From an uncultured Bacilli bacterium (GTDB taxonomy: Bacteria; Bacillota_I; Bacilli_A; RF39; UBA660), in contig CAKOKF010000038.1 in NCBI GenBank assembly GCA_934090775.1, forward strand, positions 1 to 10,247: a stretch of 10,247 bases of DNA, read 5' to 3'. Each line of letters opens with the position of its first letter. Within the stretch, counting starts at the first letter, position 1. The notes below the pieces were generated by a model that searched no databases, was not told where the DNA came from, and worked only from the letters and a program-made list of their open reading frames with translations. Shown here piece by piece: positions 1 through 7,377 of the stretch. A program made the position numbers and the translations under genes.

Positions 1-273
1 ACCTTTAGGTAGGTCTGGATAATAATAGTTTTTACGATCAAATTGCATAACATCAGTAATTTTACAATTTAAAATATGCGCCATTTTAATGGCATGACCA
101 ACACATTTTTTATTAACGATTGGTAAAGTGCCGGGAAAAGCCATATCAACTGGTGATACATAGACATTAGCGGTATCACTAAAACCATTGATGCCCTTAG
201 AAAATGCCTTGGCGTTACTCTTTAATTCGCAGTGCATCTCGATGCCTACAACTAATTGTAAATCATTATTCAT
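1..273 (-). CDS. gatB: Aspartyl/glutamyl-tRNA amidotransferase subunit B, N-terminal part (3' end outside window)
   Basis: GatB is the kinase-like subunit of the GatCAB complex. It binds misacylated Asp-tRNA(Asn) or Glu-tRNA(Gln) and phosphorylates the side-chain carboxylate for amidation in the cytoplasm. The 91 visible codons, read on the minus strand from ATG at 273, show typical GatB landmarks: LVVGIEMHCELK near residue 7, DMAFPGTLPIVNKKCVGHAI around residues 43-62, and FDRKNYYYPDLPKG at the window edge (canonical FDRKNYFYPDLPKGYQ). The gene continues past position 1, so about 80% of the protein is not visible. The start is supported by a strong AAGGAGG six bases upstream. Its first 8 bases overlap the end of gatA (ATGAATAA), which points to translational coupling of the amidase and kinase subunits. 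Confidence 0.96.
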   Translation of the reverse strand, partial: MNNDLQLVVGIEMHCELKSNAKAFSKGINGFSDTANVYVSPVDMAFPGTLPIVNKKCVGHAIKMAHILNCKITDVMQFDRKNYYYPDLPKG

Positions 274-1726
274 AAGTTACCTCCTTAGCTATTTGATTCT
301 TATAGTTCATTGTTTTTTCAATACCATAAGCAATATTTAAAATGGTTTGATCATCATAACAATTACCGGTAATATTTAAGCCTACTGGTAAGCCGTTAAC
401 AAATCCATCAGGTATTGTAATGGAAGGAAATCCGCCAAAGTTACCAATTTGTAAATGCTCTTCTAAAATTTTTGAACCACCAGCTAAAGTATTCTTTGAA
501 CTTTCTAAGAAAGGAGCTGGACCACTACCAACTGGTAAAATTACTGCATCATAATCTTTAAATAATTCTTTCCATTTATTGACAATAAGTCTTCTAACAC
601 GTTTAGCATTGTTAAAATATTTATCTTGGTTTTCTCTTTGTAAGACATACGAACCAATAACAAATCTTCTCTTAATTAATGGTGAGAAACCTTTAGTACG
701 ATGATCTTTCATGGCTTCATAAATGTTATCAGCACATCCTCGTGGTCCAAAGTTTATTCCTGTTAAATTAGACATATTAGAAGTTGCTTCAGCACAAGAA
801 ATAACAACATAACAAGAAGCCACCGCATCTAGTAAAGTCTTATCGACACTTACTTCTTCGATTACTACTCCTTTACTTCTTAAATTATTAATAACGTTCA
901 TAAAATTATTTAAGTGACTCTTTAATTCTTCACTAGGATTAGCATAATTATCTAATGAAACAATCTCTTTAACATAGCATAATTTCTTATTTACTAAATC
1001 ATCTTTTAAACTAGCATATAAGTTAATTTTACTACTATCCCATGAGGTCATATCTTTTTCATCTTGACCCTTAATTACGTCGGTAACAATGGCCGCATCG
1101 GTAACATTACGGGTTAAAACGCCACAATGATCTAAACTAGACGCAAAAGGAAATAATCCGTAACGTGAAATCATTCCGTATGTAGGTTTGTAGCCAACAA
1201 TACCACAGTACGCAGCTGGTTTACGAATGGAGTCCCCTGTATCACTTCCTAAAGCATAAGGATAAACGCCAGCCGCTACCGCTGCTGCCGAACCGCTGGA
1301 AGAACCAGCACACATTCTTCTTGGATCCCAAGGATTTCTAATAATGCCGGTTTTAGCTGTCGTTCCTGTACCACCCATACCAAATTCATCCATTGCTGTC
1401 TTGCTAGTAGCAACTGCTCCTGCTTTCTTTAATTTTTCAATGACAGTCGCATCAAAGAAAGGAACATATCCTGTTAAGGTATTACTAGAAGCGCAAGATT
1501 CGATATCTTTAGTTGAATAATTATCTTTAATACCATAAGGAATACCGCTAAGTAAATTATCTGTTACATCGCTACCCTTTGCATCATCTAAAATAAGGGC
1601 AAAAGCATTGCATTTTTCTTCAATCTCTTTTGATTTTTGAATTGATTCTTGAACTAACTCCTCAGAAGTAATTTCTCCCTTTTTTAACATTTCATGTAAT
1701 TTGACAATATCTAACTCATTATGCAT
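266..1726 (-). CDS. gatA: Aspartyl/glutamyl-tRNA amidotransferase subunit A (amidase-signature family)
   Basis: GatA hydrolyses glutamine and passes ammonia to GatB for transamidation of Glu-tRNA(Gln) or Asp-tRNA(Asn). The Ser-cisSer-Lys triad is visible, numbered from the ATG at 1726: Lys67 in YGIKDN, Ser142 in AGSSSGSAAAV, and Ser166 in GSDTGDSIRKPA. The spacing of 75 and 24 residues matches, as I recall, Staphylococcus GatA. Length is 486 aa, normal for the family. The nucleophile motif reads TGDSIRKP where most bacteria have TGGSIRQP. I recall this D/K variant from Mollicutes, as well as PSITIP near the C-terminus. The start is ambiguous. An in-frame TTG at 1738 would add four residues (MLVK) and overlap gatC, but a weak AAAGG directly abuts it. 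ATG at 1726, one base after the gatC stop (TAAGATG), is preferred and implies coupling to gatC. Confidence 0.96.
   Translation of the reverse strand: MHNELDIVKLHEMLKKGEITSEELVQESIQKSKEIEEKCNAFALILDDAKGSDVTDNLLSGIPYGIKDNYSTKDIESCASSNTLTGYVPFFDATVIEKLKKAGAVATSKTAMDEFGMGGTGTTAKTGIIRNPWDPRRMCAGSSSGSAAAVAAGVYPYALGSDTGDSIRKPAAYCGIVGYKPTYGMISRYGLFPFASSLDHCGVLTRNVTDAAIVTDVIKGQDEKDMTSWDSSKINLYASLKDDLVNKKLCYVKEIVSLDNYANPSEELKSHLNNFMNVINNLRSKGVVIEEVSVDKTLLDAVASCYVVISCAEATSNMSNLTGINFGPRGCADNIYEAMKDHRTKGFSPLIKRRFVIGSYVLQRENQDKYFNNAKRVRRLIVNKWKELFKDYDAVILPVGSGPAPFLESSKNTLAGGSKILEEHLQIGNFGGFPSITIPDGFVNGLPVGLNITGNCYDDQTILNIAYGIEKTMNYKNQIAKEVTYE
280..286 (-). promoter_or_regulatory. Ribosome binding site of gatB, embedded in gatA codons
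   Basis: AAGGAGG lies six bases before the gatB ATG. It is also read as Lys-Glu in the last codons of gatA (KEVTYE-stop). It fixes the gatB start and shows that gatB is probably translated by ribosomes finishing gatA. Confidence 0.85.
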
Positions 1727-1727
1727 C

Positions 1728-2027
1728 TTAACCAACAACCTTTACTATTTCAACTTCTCTACCCACTGTCTTACCACTATTGCGTAACAGTTCTTCAATT
1801 GGCACTGTTTCTTCCGCTTCATCATTATTTAAATGACATTCCATATTGTCAAGACAATAACTCATTGGTTCTACTTCTTTAATATTAGGAATTGCATTAA
1901 TAATATTAATGTTACGGTCAATTTCTGCAAATTCATCTAAAACCATTTTATTTTCTTCTTCAGTTAAGCCAATAAGTAATTTATCAGCATAACTATCAAC
2001 CATTTCTTTTGTAAAATGTTTCATCAT
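1728..2027 (-). CDS. gatC: Aspartyl/glutamyl-tRNA amidotransferase subunit C
   Basis: GatC is the small scaffold subunit that wraps around the GatA-GatB interface and stabilises the amidotransferase. At 98-99 aa it has family length (about 95-100). The helical N-terminus includes LTEEENKMVLDEFAEI. The family's VEP-x-DEA region is present as VEPM (residues 52-55) and NNDEAEETVP (67-76), followed by the extended tail ending VEIVKVVG. The usual LREDEA is changed to HLNNDEA, so the sequence is divergent, but gene context between hisS and gatA settles the call. Two adjacent ATGs exist. AGGAG lies 3 bases before the first (2027) and 6 before the second (2024), so the second may be the real start. 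The stop is one base from the gatA ATG. Confidence 0.93.
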   Translation of the reverse strand: MMKHFTKEMVDSYADKLLIGLTEEENKMVLDEFAEIDRNINIINAIPNIKEVEPMSYCLDNMECHLNNDEAEETVPIEELLRNSGKTVGREVEIVKVVG

Positions 2028-2030
2028 AAT

Positions 2031-2035
2031 CTCCT
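2031..2035 (-). promoter_or_regulatory. Ribosome binding site of gatC overlapping the hisS stop codon
   Basis: AGGAG overlaps the hisS stop (TAGGAG) and lies 3 or 6 bases from the two tandem gatC ATG codons. The arrangement couples gatC translation to termination on hisS and places gatCAB in the hisS operon. Confidence 0.75.
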
Positions 2036-3299
2036 ACATATTCATATTTATATAATCAACTAATTCATCTTCATTAATTGTAACTTCTTCTTTAGTAACA
2101 TTATCTTTTATCTTAATTGTTTTATTTTTAATATCTTCATCATTTAAAATAATCAAAAACTTAGAATTCAATCGATCAGCTTGCTTAAACTGAGCTTTTA
2201 AACTTCTTCCCATATTTTCCATTTCAATGTCAAAACCACTAAGTCTTAAGTTTTGACAAATATTTATAGCATAATCTTTTTCAGTATCAGATACATACAT
2301 AATATAAGCATCAACCCAGTTTTTAATTGGCAACTCGATATCTTCTTTTTCTAAAGCTAACATTAAGCGATCAAGACCACAAGCAAAACCAATCGCCGGC
2401 GTACTTGGTCCTCCCAAAGTTTCAATCATTCCGTTATATCTACCGCCAGCCGCAAGTGTACTTTGACTGCCCATACCATCAATATCAGCCATTATTTCAA
2501 ATACCGTATGATTATAATAATCAAGTCCTCTTACAATCTTAGGATTTACTTCATATTCAATATTCATTATATCTAAATAATGTTTAACATTATTAAAGCG
2601 TTCTTTTGCTTCTTCTGTTAAATAATCAATTGTCTTAGGGGCATTTTTAATAATCTCATTAGCCCCATCAATCTTACAATCCAAGATACGTAAAGGATTC
2701 TTTTCTAATCTTACTTTACAATCTTCACACAATTCATCGATATGAGGTTTTAAATAATTAATTAATGCTTCACGATAATTATTACGTGATTCTTTATCGC
2801 CTAAGGAATTAAGTTCTACTTTCACATTACGAAGTCCTAATGTCTTAAATAAATTTACAGGAATTGAAATAACCTCAGCATCAATATAGGCATCATCACA
2901 GCCGATTACTTCACAACCAAACTGACTAAATTCTCTTAAACGACCACTTTGTGGTCTTTCATAACGATACATTGGTTCAATATAAAATAACTTAACTGGT
3001 TGGGTGGCACTTCCGTACATTTTATTTTCAATATAACTTCTAACGACACCAGCAGTTCCTTCTGGTCTTAAGGTAATGTTTCTATCACCTCTATCTTTAA
3101 AGTCATAAGTTTCTTTTGTAACAATATCAGTTGTTTCCCCAACACCACGGTGAAAAAGTTCCGTTGCTTCAAATACTGGAGTTCTAATCCACCCATAATT
3201 ATAAGTTTGACATAGGTCTTTTATTAAACTCTCAACATATTGCCATTTAAGAGCATCAGTCCCATAAATATCTACAGTTCCTTTTTGTTTAATTATCAT
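2034..3299 (-). CDS. hisS: Histidyl-tRNA synthetase (class II)
   Basis: HisRS charges tRNA(His) with histidine using ATP in the cytoplasm. Class II features appear in order: motif 1 around residues 36-44 (GWIRTPVFE), TLRPEGTAGVVRSYI (76-90), motif 2 YIEPMYRYERPQSGRLREFSQ with its ATP-binding arginine (about 106-126), the HisRS-specific box RGLDYYNHTVFE (257-268), AAGGRYNGM (283-291), and motif 3 GFACGLDRLML (304-314). The C-terminal anticodon-binding domain follows (about 329-421, including MENMGRSLKAQFKQAD). The 421-aa length is normal. ATG at 3299 has an AGAGG site five bases upstream. It is the first gene of the hisS-gatCAB unit and has its own promoter at 3381-3409. The reading frame looks intact with no key residue missing. 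Confidence 0.98.
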   Translation of the reverse strand: MIIKQKGTVDIYGTDALKWQYVESLIKDLCQTYNYGWIRTPVFEATELFHRGVGETTDIVTKETYDFKDRGDRNITLRPEGTAGVVRSYIENKMYGSATQPVKLFYIEPMYRYERPQSGRLREFSQFGCEVIGCDDAYIDAEVISIPVNLFKTLGLRNVKVELNSLGDKESRNNYREALINYLKPHIDELCEDCKVRLEKNPLRILDCKIDGANEIIKNAPKTIDYLTEEAKERFNNVKHYLDIMNIEYEVNPKIVRGLDYYNHTVFEIMADIDGMGSQSTLAAGGRYNGMIETLGGPSTPAIGFACGLDRLMLALEKEDIELPIKNWVDAYIMYVSDTEKDYAINICQNLRLSGFDIEMENMGRSLKAQFKQADRLNSKFLIILNDEDIKNKTIKIKDNVTKEEVTINEDELVDYINMNM

Positions 3300-3320
3300 A
3301 ATATCCTCTTTTCTAAAAGT

Positions 3321-3349
3321 AAAAATCTAGTATCATTACATACTAGATT
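3321..3349 (-). terminator. Terminator-like hairpin in the hisS 5' leader (possible attenuator or operator)
   Basis: Perfect 10-base inverted repeat with arms at 3324-3333 and 3340-3349 (AATCTAGTAT / ATACTAGATT) and a 6-base loop. On the minus strand it is followed by TTTTT and then ACTTTT, as in an intrinsic terminator. It lies downstream of the predicted hisS start point and upstream of the hisS ribosome binding site. It could terminate read-through from the upstream gene (no other terminator is visible there), attenuate hisS, or be a palindromic operator. The stem is A+T-rich (only 2 of 10 pairs are G-C), so its strength as a terminator is uncertain. Confidence 0.6.
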
Positions 3350-3380
3350 GCACTACTACATAACAATTTATTTAACCATT

Positions 3381-3409
3381 ATTATAATGATTTTCTAATT
3401 TTTAGTCAA
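3381..3409 (-). promoter_or_regulatory. Predicted sigma-A promoter for the hisS-gatCAB operon
   Basis: Minus-strand TTGACT (3404-3409) and TATAAT (3381-3386) are separated by exactly 17 bases, a near-consensus housekeeping promoter. The expected start point is about 3374, giving a leader of roughly 75 bases before the hisS ATG. It lies in the gap between the stop of the 3441-4769 gene and hisS, so it separates two transcription units. No T-box signature is seen in this short leader. Confidence 0.85.
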
Positions 3410-3440
3410 TCTTCTCCGTCATTTTAAGTAGAAAAGGTTT

Positions 3441-4769
3441 TTATTCCACGCTTTCCTTAACATTTTCTCGTGTTCTAATATATGAATATGTTACACTATC
3501 AAAATAATACTCCGTATTATAATGGGTAGCTTCACTTGATTTTGGTGTTGCAATTCGCAACTGCTTTCCTAATATTTCAACAGTAAAGGCCTTAACTCCG
3601 GATCCATTATAATTATTAAAGTAAAGTGGTATTTCCATATCTATTAATTTATTACCTTGAAAATCAGTTAAATATAATTTATTATCTTTAACATAAGCAA
3701 TAAAGCCATTATATAATTCAATATAAGAAACAGCTTCGCCTAAGACGTTTTCCAAAGTATTAGCATCATATAAAGTATAGAAAATTCCCTCATTACTAAT
3801 CGTTTTAGTTGTATAGAAAGTATTAGTTCCGTTACCCACAATATCTTCAATCTTATCCGTTATATTATTACTAAAACTATTTGCGCCAATATCATAAATT
3901 TGATAGCCTTCATCACTTTTTAAAACATATTTTTTACTATTAAAATAGAAATTAATTCCATAATAACGATAATCTAAAATATTACTAACACGACCATTAA
4001 TTACTTGGTCAATTCCCCATAAACCATTTTTCTTAATTATATATTTAGAAGAATCGATAAGACCTTTTCCGTTTTCTTGTCTTGAATAATGAATATCTTC
4101 ATATTGAGCAATTACTTGTTTATTTTTAATATCGTAAAGTAATACGTTACTTGTTTCGTTTTCCGTGCCTTTATTTTGATATTCTTTAATAAAGGCATAT
4201 CTTTTATCGACTATTCCCATTTTGACATCAAACATGCCACTAATTTCATCGCTATAAAGATAAGATGAGGCTATTTCACAGTCACTGTCACTTAGAATAC
4301 ATTTATAAGTATCCAATAATTTGCCACTATCATATAAGAATAAAACGCCATCAACTTTCTCTAATTCCTCTGGATTATCTGGTATTTCATAGTCGGTAAC
4401 TACTTTTGGCAAGTTAGCATCAACTGGTGTTGCCGCATCATAATCTTGACGAATTCTTCGCCAAAACGGTACAATTTCCGTATCAAGTAAAGATTCGCGA
4501 TTATATTCTCTAAATACCCAACCTAAACCATAACGGGAAGTTACTGTTCCATCGTTATAAGTCTTTGTTACTTCTTTAAATGTTATTAAAGGTTTTAATC
4601 CCTTTTTAAAACGACCCTGATCAATTAAAAAGAAAATCGTATATAAAGATAAGATAGAAATCGTTGTAACTACTACAATTCTTCTTATTAATATTCTTTT
4701 CTTTCTTAACGCTTCTTTACGAGCAAATTCTTCCTGCTCATACATTGCTCCTGCTGAATCATCATACAT
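3441..4769 (-). CDS. Membrane-anchored extracytoplasmic protein of unknown function
   Basis: I do not recognise a named family. The 442-aa protein has a charged cytoplasmic N-terminus (residues 1-30, with KKRILIRR just before the membrane), one predicted transmembrane helix at about 31-50, and a large outward-facing domain. No lipobox or cleavage site is apparent, so it is probably a single-pass anchored protein. The early ectodomain carries a distinctive stretch: YNDGTVTSRYGLGW (71-84), then EYNRESLLDTEIVPFW (88-103). The rest is rich in short beta strands with repeated Y/G patterns (KNGLWGIDQ 247-255, GYQIYDIG 288-295, NKLYLTDFQGNKL 363-375), suggesting a beta-propeller or WG-repeat-like fold. 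The only cysteines appear to be Cys157 and Cys164, seven residues apart, possibly a disulfide. AAGGAG overlaps the dtd stop seven bases before the ATG, so it is coupled to dtd. In Bacillus I recall the wall amidase gene yrvJ at this position, so an envelope role is plausible but inferred. Confidence 0.85.
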   Translation of the reverse strand: MYDDSAGAMYEQEEFARKEALRKKRILIRRIVVVTTISILSLYTIFFLIDQGRFKKGLKPLITFKEVTKTYNDGTVTSRYGLGWVFREYNRESLLDTEIVPFWRRIRQDYDAATPVDANLPKVVTDYEIPDNPEELEKVDGVLFLYDSGKLLDTYKCILSDSDCEIASSYLYSDEISGMFDVKMGIVDKRYAFIKEYQNKGTENETSNVLLYDIKNKQVIAQYEDIHYSRQENGKGLIDSSKYIIKKNGLWGIDQVINGRVSNILDYRYYGINFYFNSKKYVLKSDEGYQIYDIGANSFSNNITDKIEDIVGNGTNTFYTTKTISNEGIFYTLYDANTLENVLGEAVSYIELYNGFIAYVKDNKLYLTDFQGNKLIDMEIPLYFNNYNGSGVKAFTVEILGKQLRIATPKSSEATHYNTEYYFDSVTYSYIRTRENVKESVE

Positions 4770-4780
4770 AATTATTCTCC

Positions 4781-5218
4781 TTATTCTTTTTCTAATAAAA
4801 TAGTTGTTGGTCCTATATTAGTAATGCTAACTTCCATATCAGCGCCAAAGACACCTGTTTCTACGGCTACATACTCTTTTAAAAGAGCATTAAATTTATC
4901 ATACATTGGTTTGGCTATTTCATTTTTAGCAGCTTTAATATAACTCGGACGATTACCATTAGTAGCATCTCCATACAATGTAAATTGCGAGACACTTAAA
5001 ATTTGGCCGCCATAATCTAAAATACTTTTGTTCATCACGCCATTTTCATCAGGAAATATTCGCAAATTAACAATCTTTTTTACCATATAATTTATCGTTT
5101 CATCGGTATCGGTATTGGTAAATCCTACTAATAAAACTAATCCGGACTCAATTTTTCCAACACAGTCATTATTTACTGAAACACTAGCCTTACCGGACCT
5201 TTGTACTACCACTTTCAT
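4781..5218 (-). CDS. dtd: D-aminoacyl-tRNA deacylase
   Basis: Dtd removes D-amino acids (and glycine mischarged on tRNA(Ala)) from tRNA, an editing step in the cytoplasm. The 145-aa length is typical. Signature elements are VVVQRSGKASVSV at the N-terminus, LRIFPDENGVMNKS (52-65), SVSQFTLYGD (75-84), GNRPSY (88-93), GVFGADMEV (122-130), and the Gly-cisPro motif NIGPTT (134-139). The usual motif is NxGPVT, so the residue after the proline is Thr instead of Val; Gly136-Pro137 is kept. The ATG shares one base with the rel stop (TAATG), and an AAAGGG sits ten bases upstream inside rel, so it is co-translated with rel as in many Firmicutes. Its stop overlaps the ribosome binding site of the next gene. 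Confidence 0.96.
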   Translation of the reverse strand: MKVVVQRSGKASVSVNNDCVGKIESGLVLLVGFTNTDTDETINYMVKKIVNLRIFPDENGVMNKSILDYGGQILSVSQFTLYGDATNGNRPSYIKAAKNEIAKPMYDKFNALLKEYVAVETGVFGADMEVSITNIGPTTILLEKE

Positions 5219-7377
5219 TAATTTTTAACCCTTTCTACTTTGATGACATAACTACACATATTAAGGGCATTAATTAAATTATCTAATTCTTTGATATTTT
5301 TAATTTTTAAAGTGATTTTATACTTAGTTAAACTATCTTCTTCTTTATTACTAACAGCATCAATATAGATGTCTTTTTCTTTTGCTAAGCTAACAATATC
5401 ATAAAGATAATTTTTATTATTAATAGTACTTATCAAGATATCTGTAAAATAATATGTATCATTAGTATCATTCCAACTAACATCTATTAAACGATTAGTA
5501 TTAGCTACATTTGGGCAGTCAATTTTATGAACTGTTATTCCTTCACCTTTCGTAATATAACCAATAATCTTATCGCCTTTAATGGGTTTACAACATTTAG
5601 CTATATTAACTTTAATATCCCCACTACCAGCAACAATAATATCACTTTTATAGTTAATATTTTCGGACTTATGGCCAATCTTTTCAATTAAGATATCATG
5701 AACGTCTTTCTTATCTTCATAAGCCATATTTATTATATAAGATGGTGTAAATCTTAGAGAACCAACGGATAAATAAATATCTTCTAAATTATCAAGCTTC
5801 AAATCTTTACATACTTTTTCAATTCGTTCTGGTGCTAAAACATCACTAAATGTTAATTTACGACGACGTATTTCTTTTTCTAATAAATCTTCGCCTCGTT
5901 TAATATATTCTTCTCGATCAATTTTCGAAAAATATGATTTAATTTTATTTTTAGCTTGACTAGTTTTAACAATATTTAACCATTCTTTAGAAGGAGTGGC
6001 ATCTTTACTAGTTTTAATGGAAACAATATCGCCATCTTCGAGTGGTTTATTTAAAGGAACCATTATTTCATTAACGATTGCCCCCACGCAAGTATCACCA
6101 ACTTTGGAATGAATACGGTATGCAAAATCAATTGGCGTTGAGTTAACTGGTAATTCAACGACATCACCTTTAGGAGTAAAGCAGTAAATCATTTTCCCTA
6201 AAGCTTCTTCATTTATTTCTTTTTTAAATTCACTATTACTTAAATCATCACTATGTTGCTCAATTAAGTTTCTAAACATTTCTAACTTTTGTTCAAAGAC
6301 ATTTACGACGCCACCTTTAGAATGTTCTTTATAAGACCAGTGACTAGCAATACCTTTTTCAGCAATTTCATCCATCTCTGTTGTTCTTATTTGTACTTCA
6401 TAAACATATCCATGAGGCCCAAAAATTGACGTATGTAGTGATTGATACATGTTCTCTTTTGGCATTGCTATATAATCCTTAAAGCGTTTTGGTAGTGGTC
6501 TAAATTTTGCATGAATTAAACCAATTGCTAAATAACAATCGCTTACTGTATCAACAATAATTCTTAAAGCCAAAATGTCATAAATTTCATTCCACTTTTT
6601 CCCTTTAGCCATTTTTTCATAAATACTATGGACACTTTTTACTCGCGCTTTAATATGAAAATGAATATTATTTTCATTCATAATATCAACGAGTTCATTT
6701 TTCATTAATTCCAATTCTTCGTTTAATTTAGTACTTTCATTATTTAACTTTTCTTCAATATCCTGATAAACATCAGGTTTAGTATAATATAAGGATAAGT
6801 CTTCTAATTCAGCTTTAATAGCATTGATACCTAAACGATGGGCAATAGGAATTAAAACGGAAATTGTTTCATTTGCTTTTGCTTTTTGGGCTTCTGGATC
6901 TAAGGCCCAAATCGTACGCATATTATGTAGTCTATCAGCTAATTTAACAAATAAAACACGAACATCCGAAGACAAACCAACTAAGACTTTTCTTAAATTA
7001 ATCGCACTAGCTTCTTTATCATCTGATAATGTCAATTTATTAATTTTGGAAATGCTATTAACAATACTTCCTATTTCGTCCCCAAATTCTTTTTTTACTT
7101 CGTCTAGTGTAGCCCCACCATGATTTATAACTTCATGTAAAAGTGCAGACGAAATGGTTATATAATCAGCATTTAAAGAAGTTAAAATATATGCAACGTT
7201 AATAGGATGGCTTATATAATCATCGCCACTTTTTCTTTTCTTACCTAAATGATGTTGATAAGCAAATTTATAGGCTTTATCAATTGTCTTTAATTCTTCT
7301 TCATTTGTTATATATGTTTTTAATTTAGTTAATAATTCTTCATAACTTACTTCTTTATATTCTCTTTTAGTTTCCAT
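5218..7377 (-). CDS. rel: RelA/SpoT-family (p)ppGpp synthetase with degenerate hydrolase site
   Basis: Long RSH protein that makes (p)ppGpp from GTP/GDP and ATP on amino-acid starvation. The 719 aa hold the full architecture. The HD hydrolase domain spans about 25-190. The synthetase domain spans about 235-350, with RIIVD (Asp276), RFKDYIAMPKENMYQSLHT (298-316) and EVQIRT (Glu327). The TGS domain spans about 395-460 and a helical region follows. The zinc-finger-like domain has Cys595-Cys596, His617 and Cys621. A C-terminal ACT domain lies at about 643-716. The synthetase looks intact and carries RFKD, the RxKD form of bifunctional enzymes. In the hydrolase domain, RKSG, His57 (SHP), His81, Asp148, Asn152 and Thr155 remain, but the HDxxEDT motif reads HEVINHG (81-87): Asp to Glu, and catalytic Glu-Asp to Asn-His. 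Hydrolysis is therefore probably lost or weak. ATG at 7377 has AGGAG seven bases upstream. First gene of rel-dtd-3441/4769. Confidence 0.96.
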   Translation of the reverse strand: METKREYKEVSYEELLTKLKTYITNEEELKTIDKAYKFAYQHHLGKKRKSGDDYISHPINVAYILTSLNADYITISSALLHEVINHGGATLDEVKKEFGDEIGSIVNSISKINKLTLSDDKEASAINLRKVLVGLSSDVRVLFVKLADRLHNMRTIWALDPEAQKAKANETISVLIPIAHRLGINAIKAELEDLSLYYTKPDVYQDIEEKLNNESTKLNEELELMKNELVDIMNENNIHFHIKARVKSVHSIYEKMAKGKKWNEIYDILALRIIVDTVSDCYLAIGLIHAKFRPLPKRFKDYIAMPKENMYQSLHTSIFGPHGYVYEVQIRTTEMDEIAEKGIASHWSYKEHSKGGVVNVFEQKLEMFRNLIEQHSDDLSNSEFKKEINEEALGKMIYCFTPKGDVVELPVNSTPIDFAYRIHSKVGDTCVGAIVNEIMVPLNKPLEDGDIVSIKTSKDATPSKEWLNIVKTSQAKNKIKSYFSKIDREEYIKRGEDLLEKEIRRRKLTFSDVLAPERIEKVCKDLKLDNLEDIYLSVGSLRFTPSYIINMAYEDKKDVHDILIEKIGHKSENINYKSDIIVAGSGDIKVNIAKCCKPIKGDKIIGYITKGEGITVHKIDCPNVANTNRLIDVSWNDTNDTYYFTDILISTINNKNYLYDIVSLAKEKDIYIDAVSNKEEDSLTKYKITLKIKNIKELDNLINALNMCSYVIKVERVKN

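Noticed and set aside
2327..2542. 71-codon open frame on the plus strand
   Set aside because: It lies wholly inside hisS on the opposite strand, over conserved HisRS codons, with no ribosome binding site or recognisable protein features.
3300..3440. T-box riboswitch upstream of hisS
   Set aside because: The predicted transcript leader is only about 75 bases and no T-box core or specifier-loop arrangement is visible.
3410..3440. Terminator directly after the 3441-4769 gene
   Set aside because: Only a weak 6-bp stem with a G-U pair can be drawn and no T-run follows it; the hairpin at 3324-3349 is the better candidate.
6824..7123. 99-codon open frame on the plus strand
   Set aside because: Antisense to the conserved Rel hydrolase domain; composition and lack of start signals mark it as a shadow.
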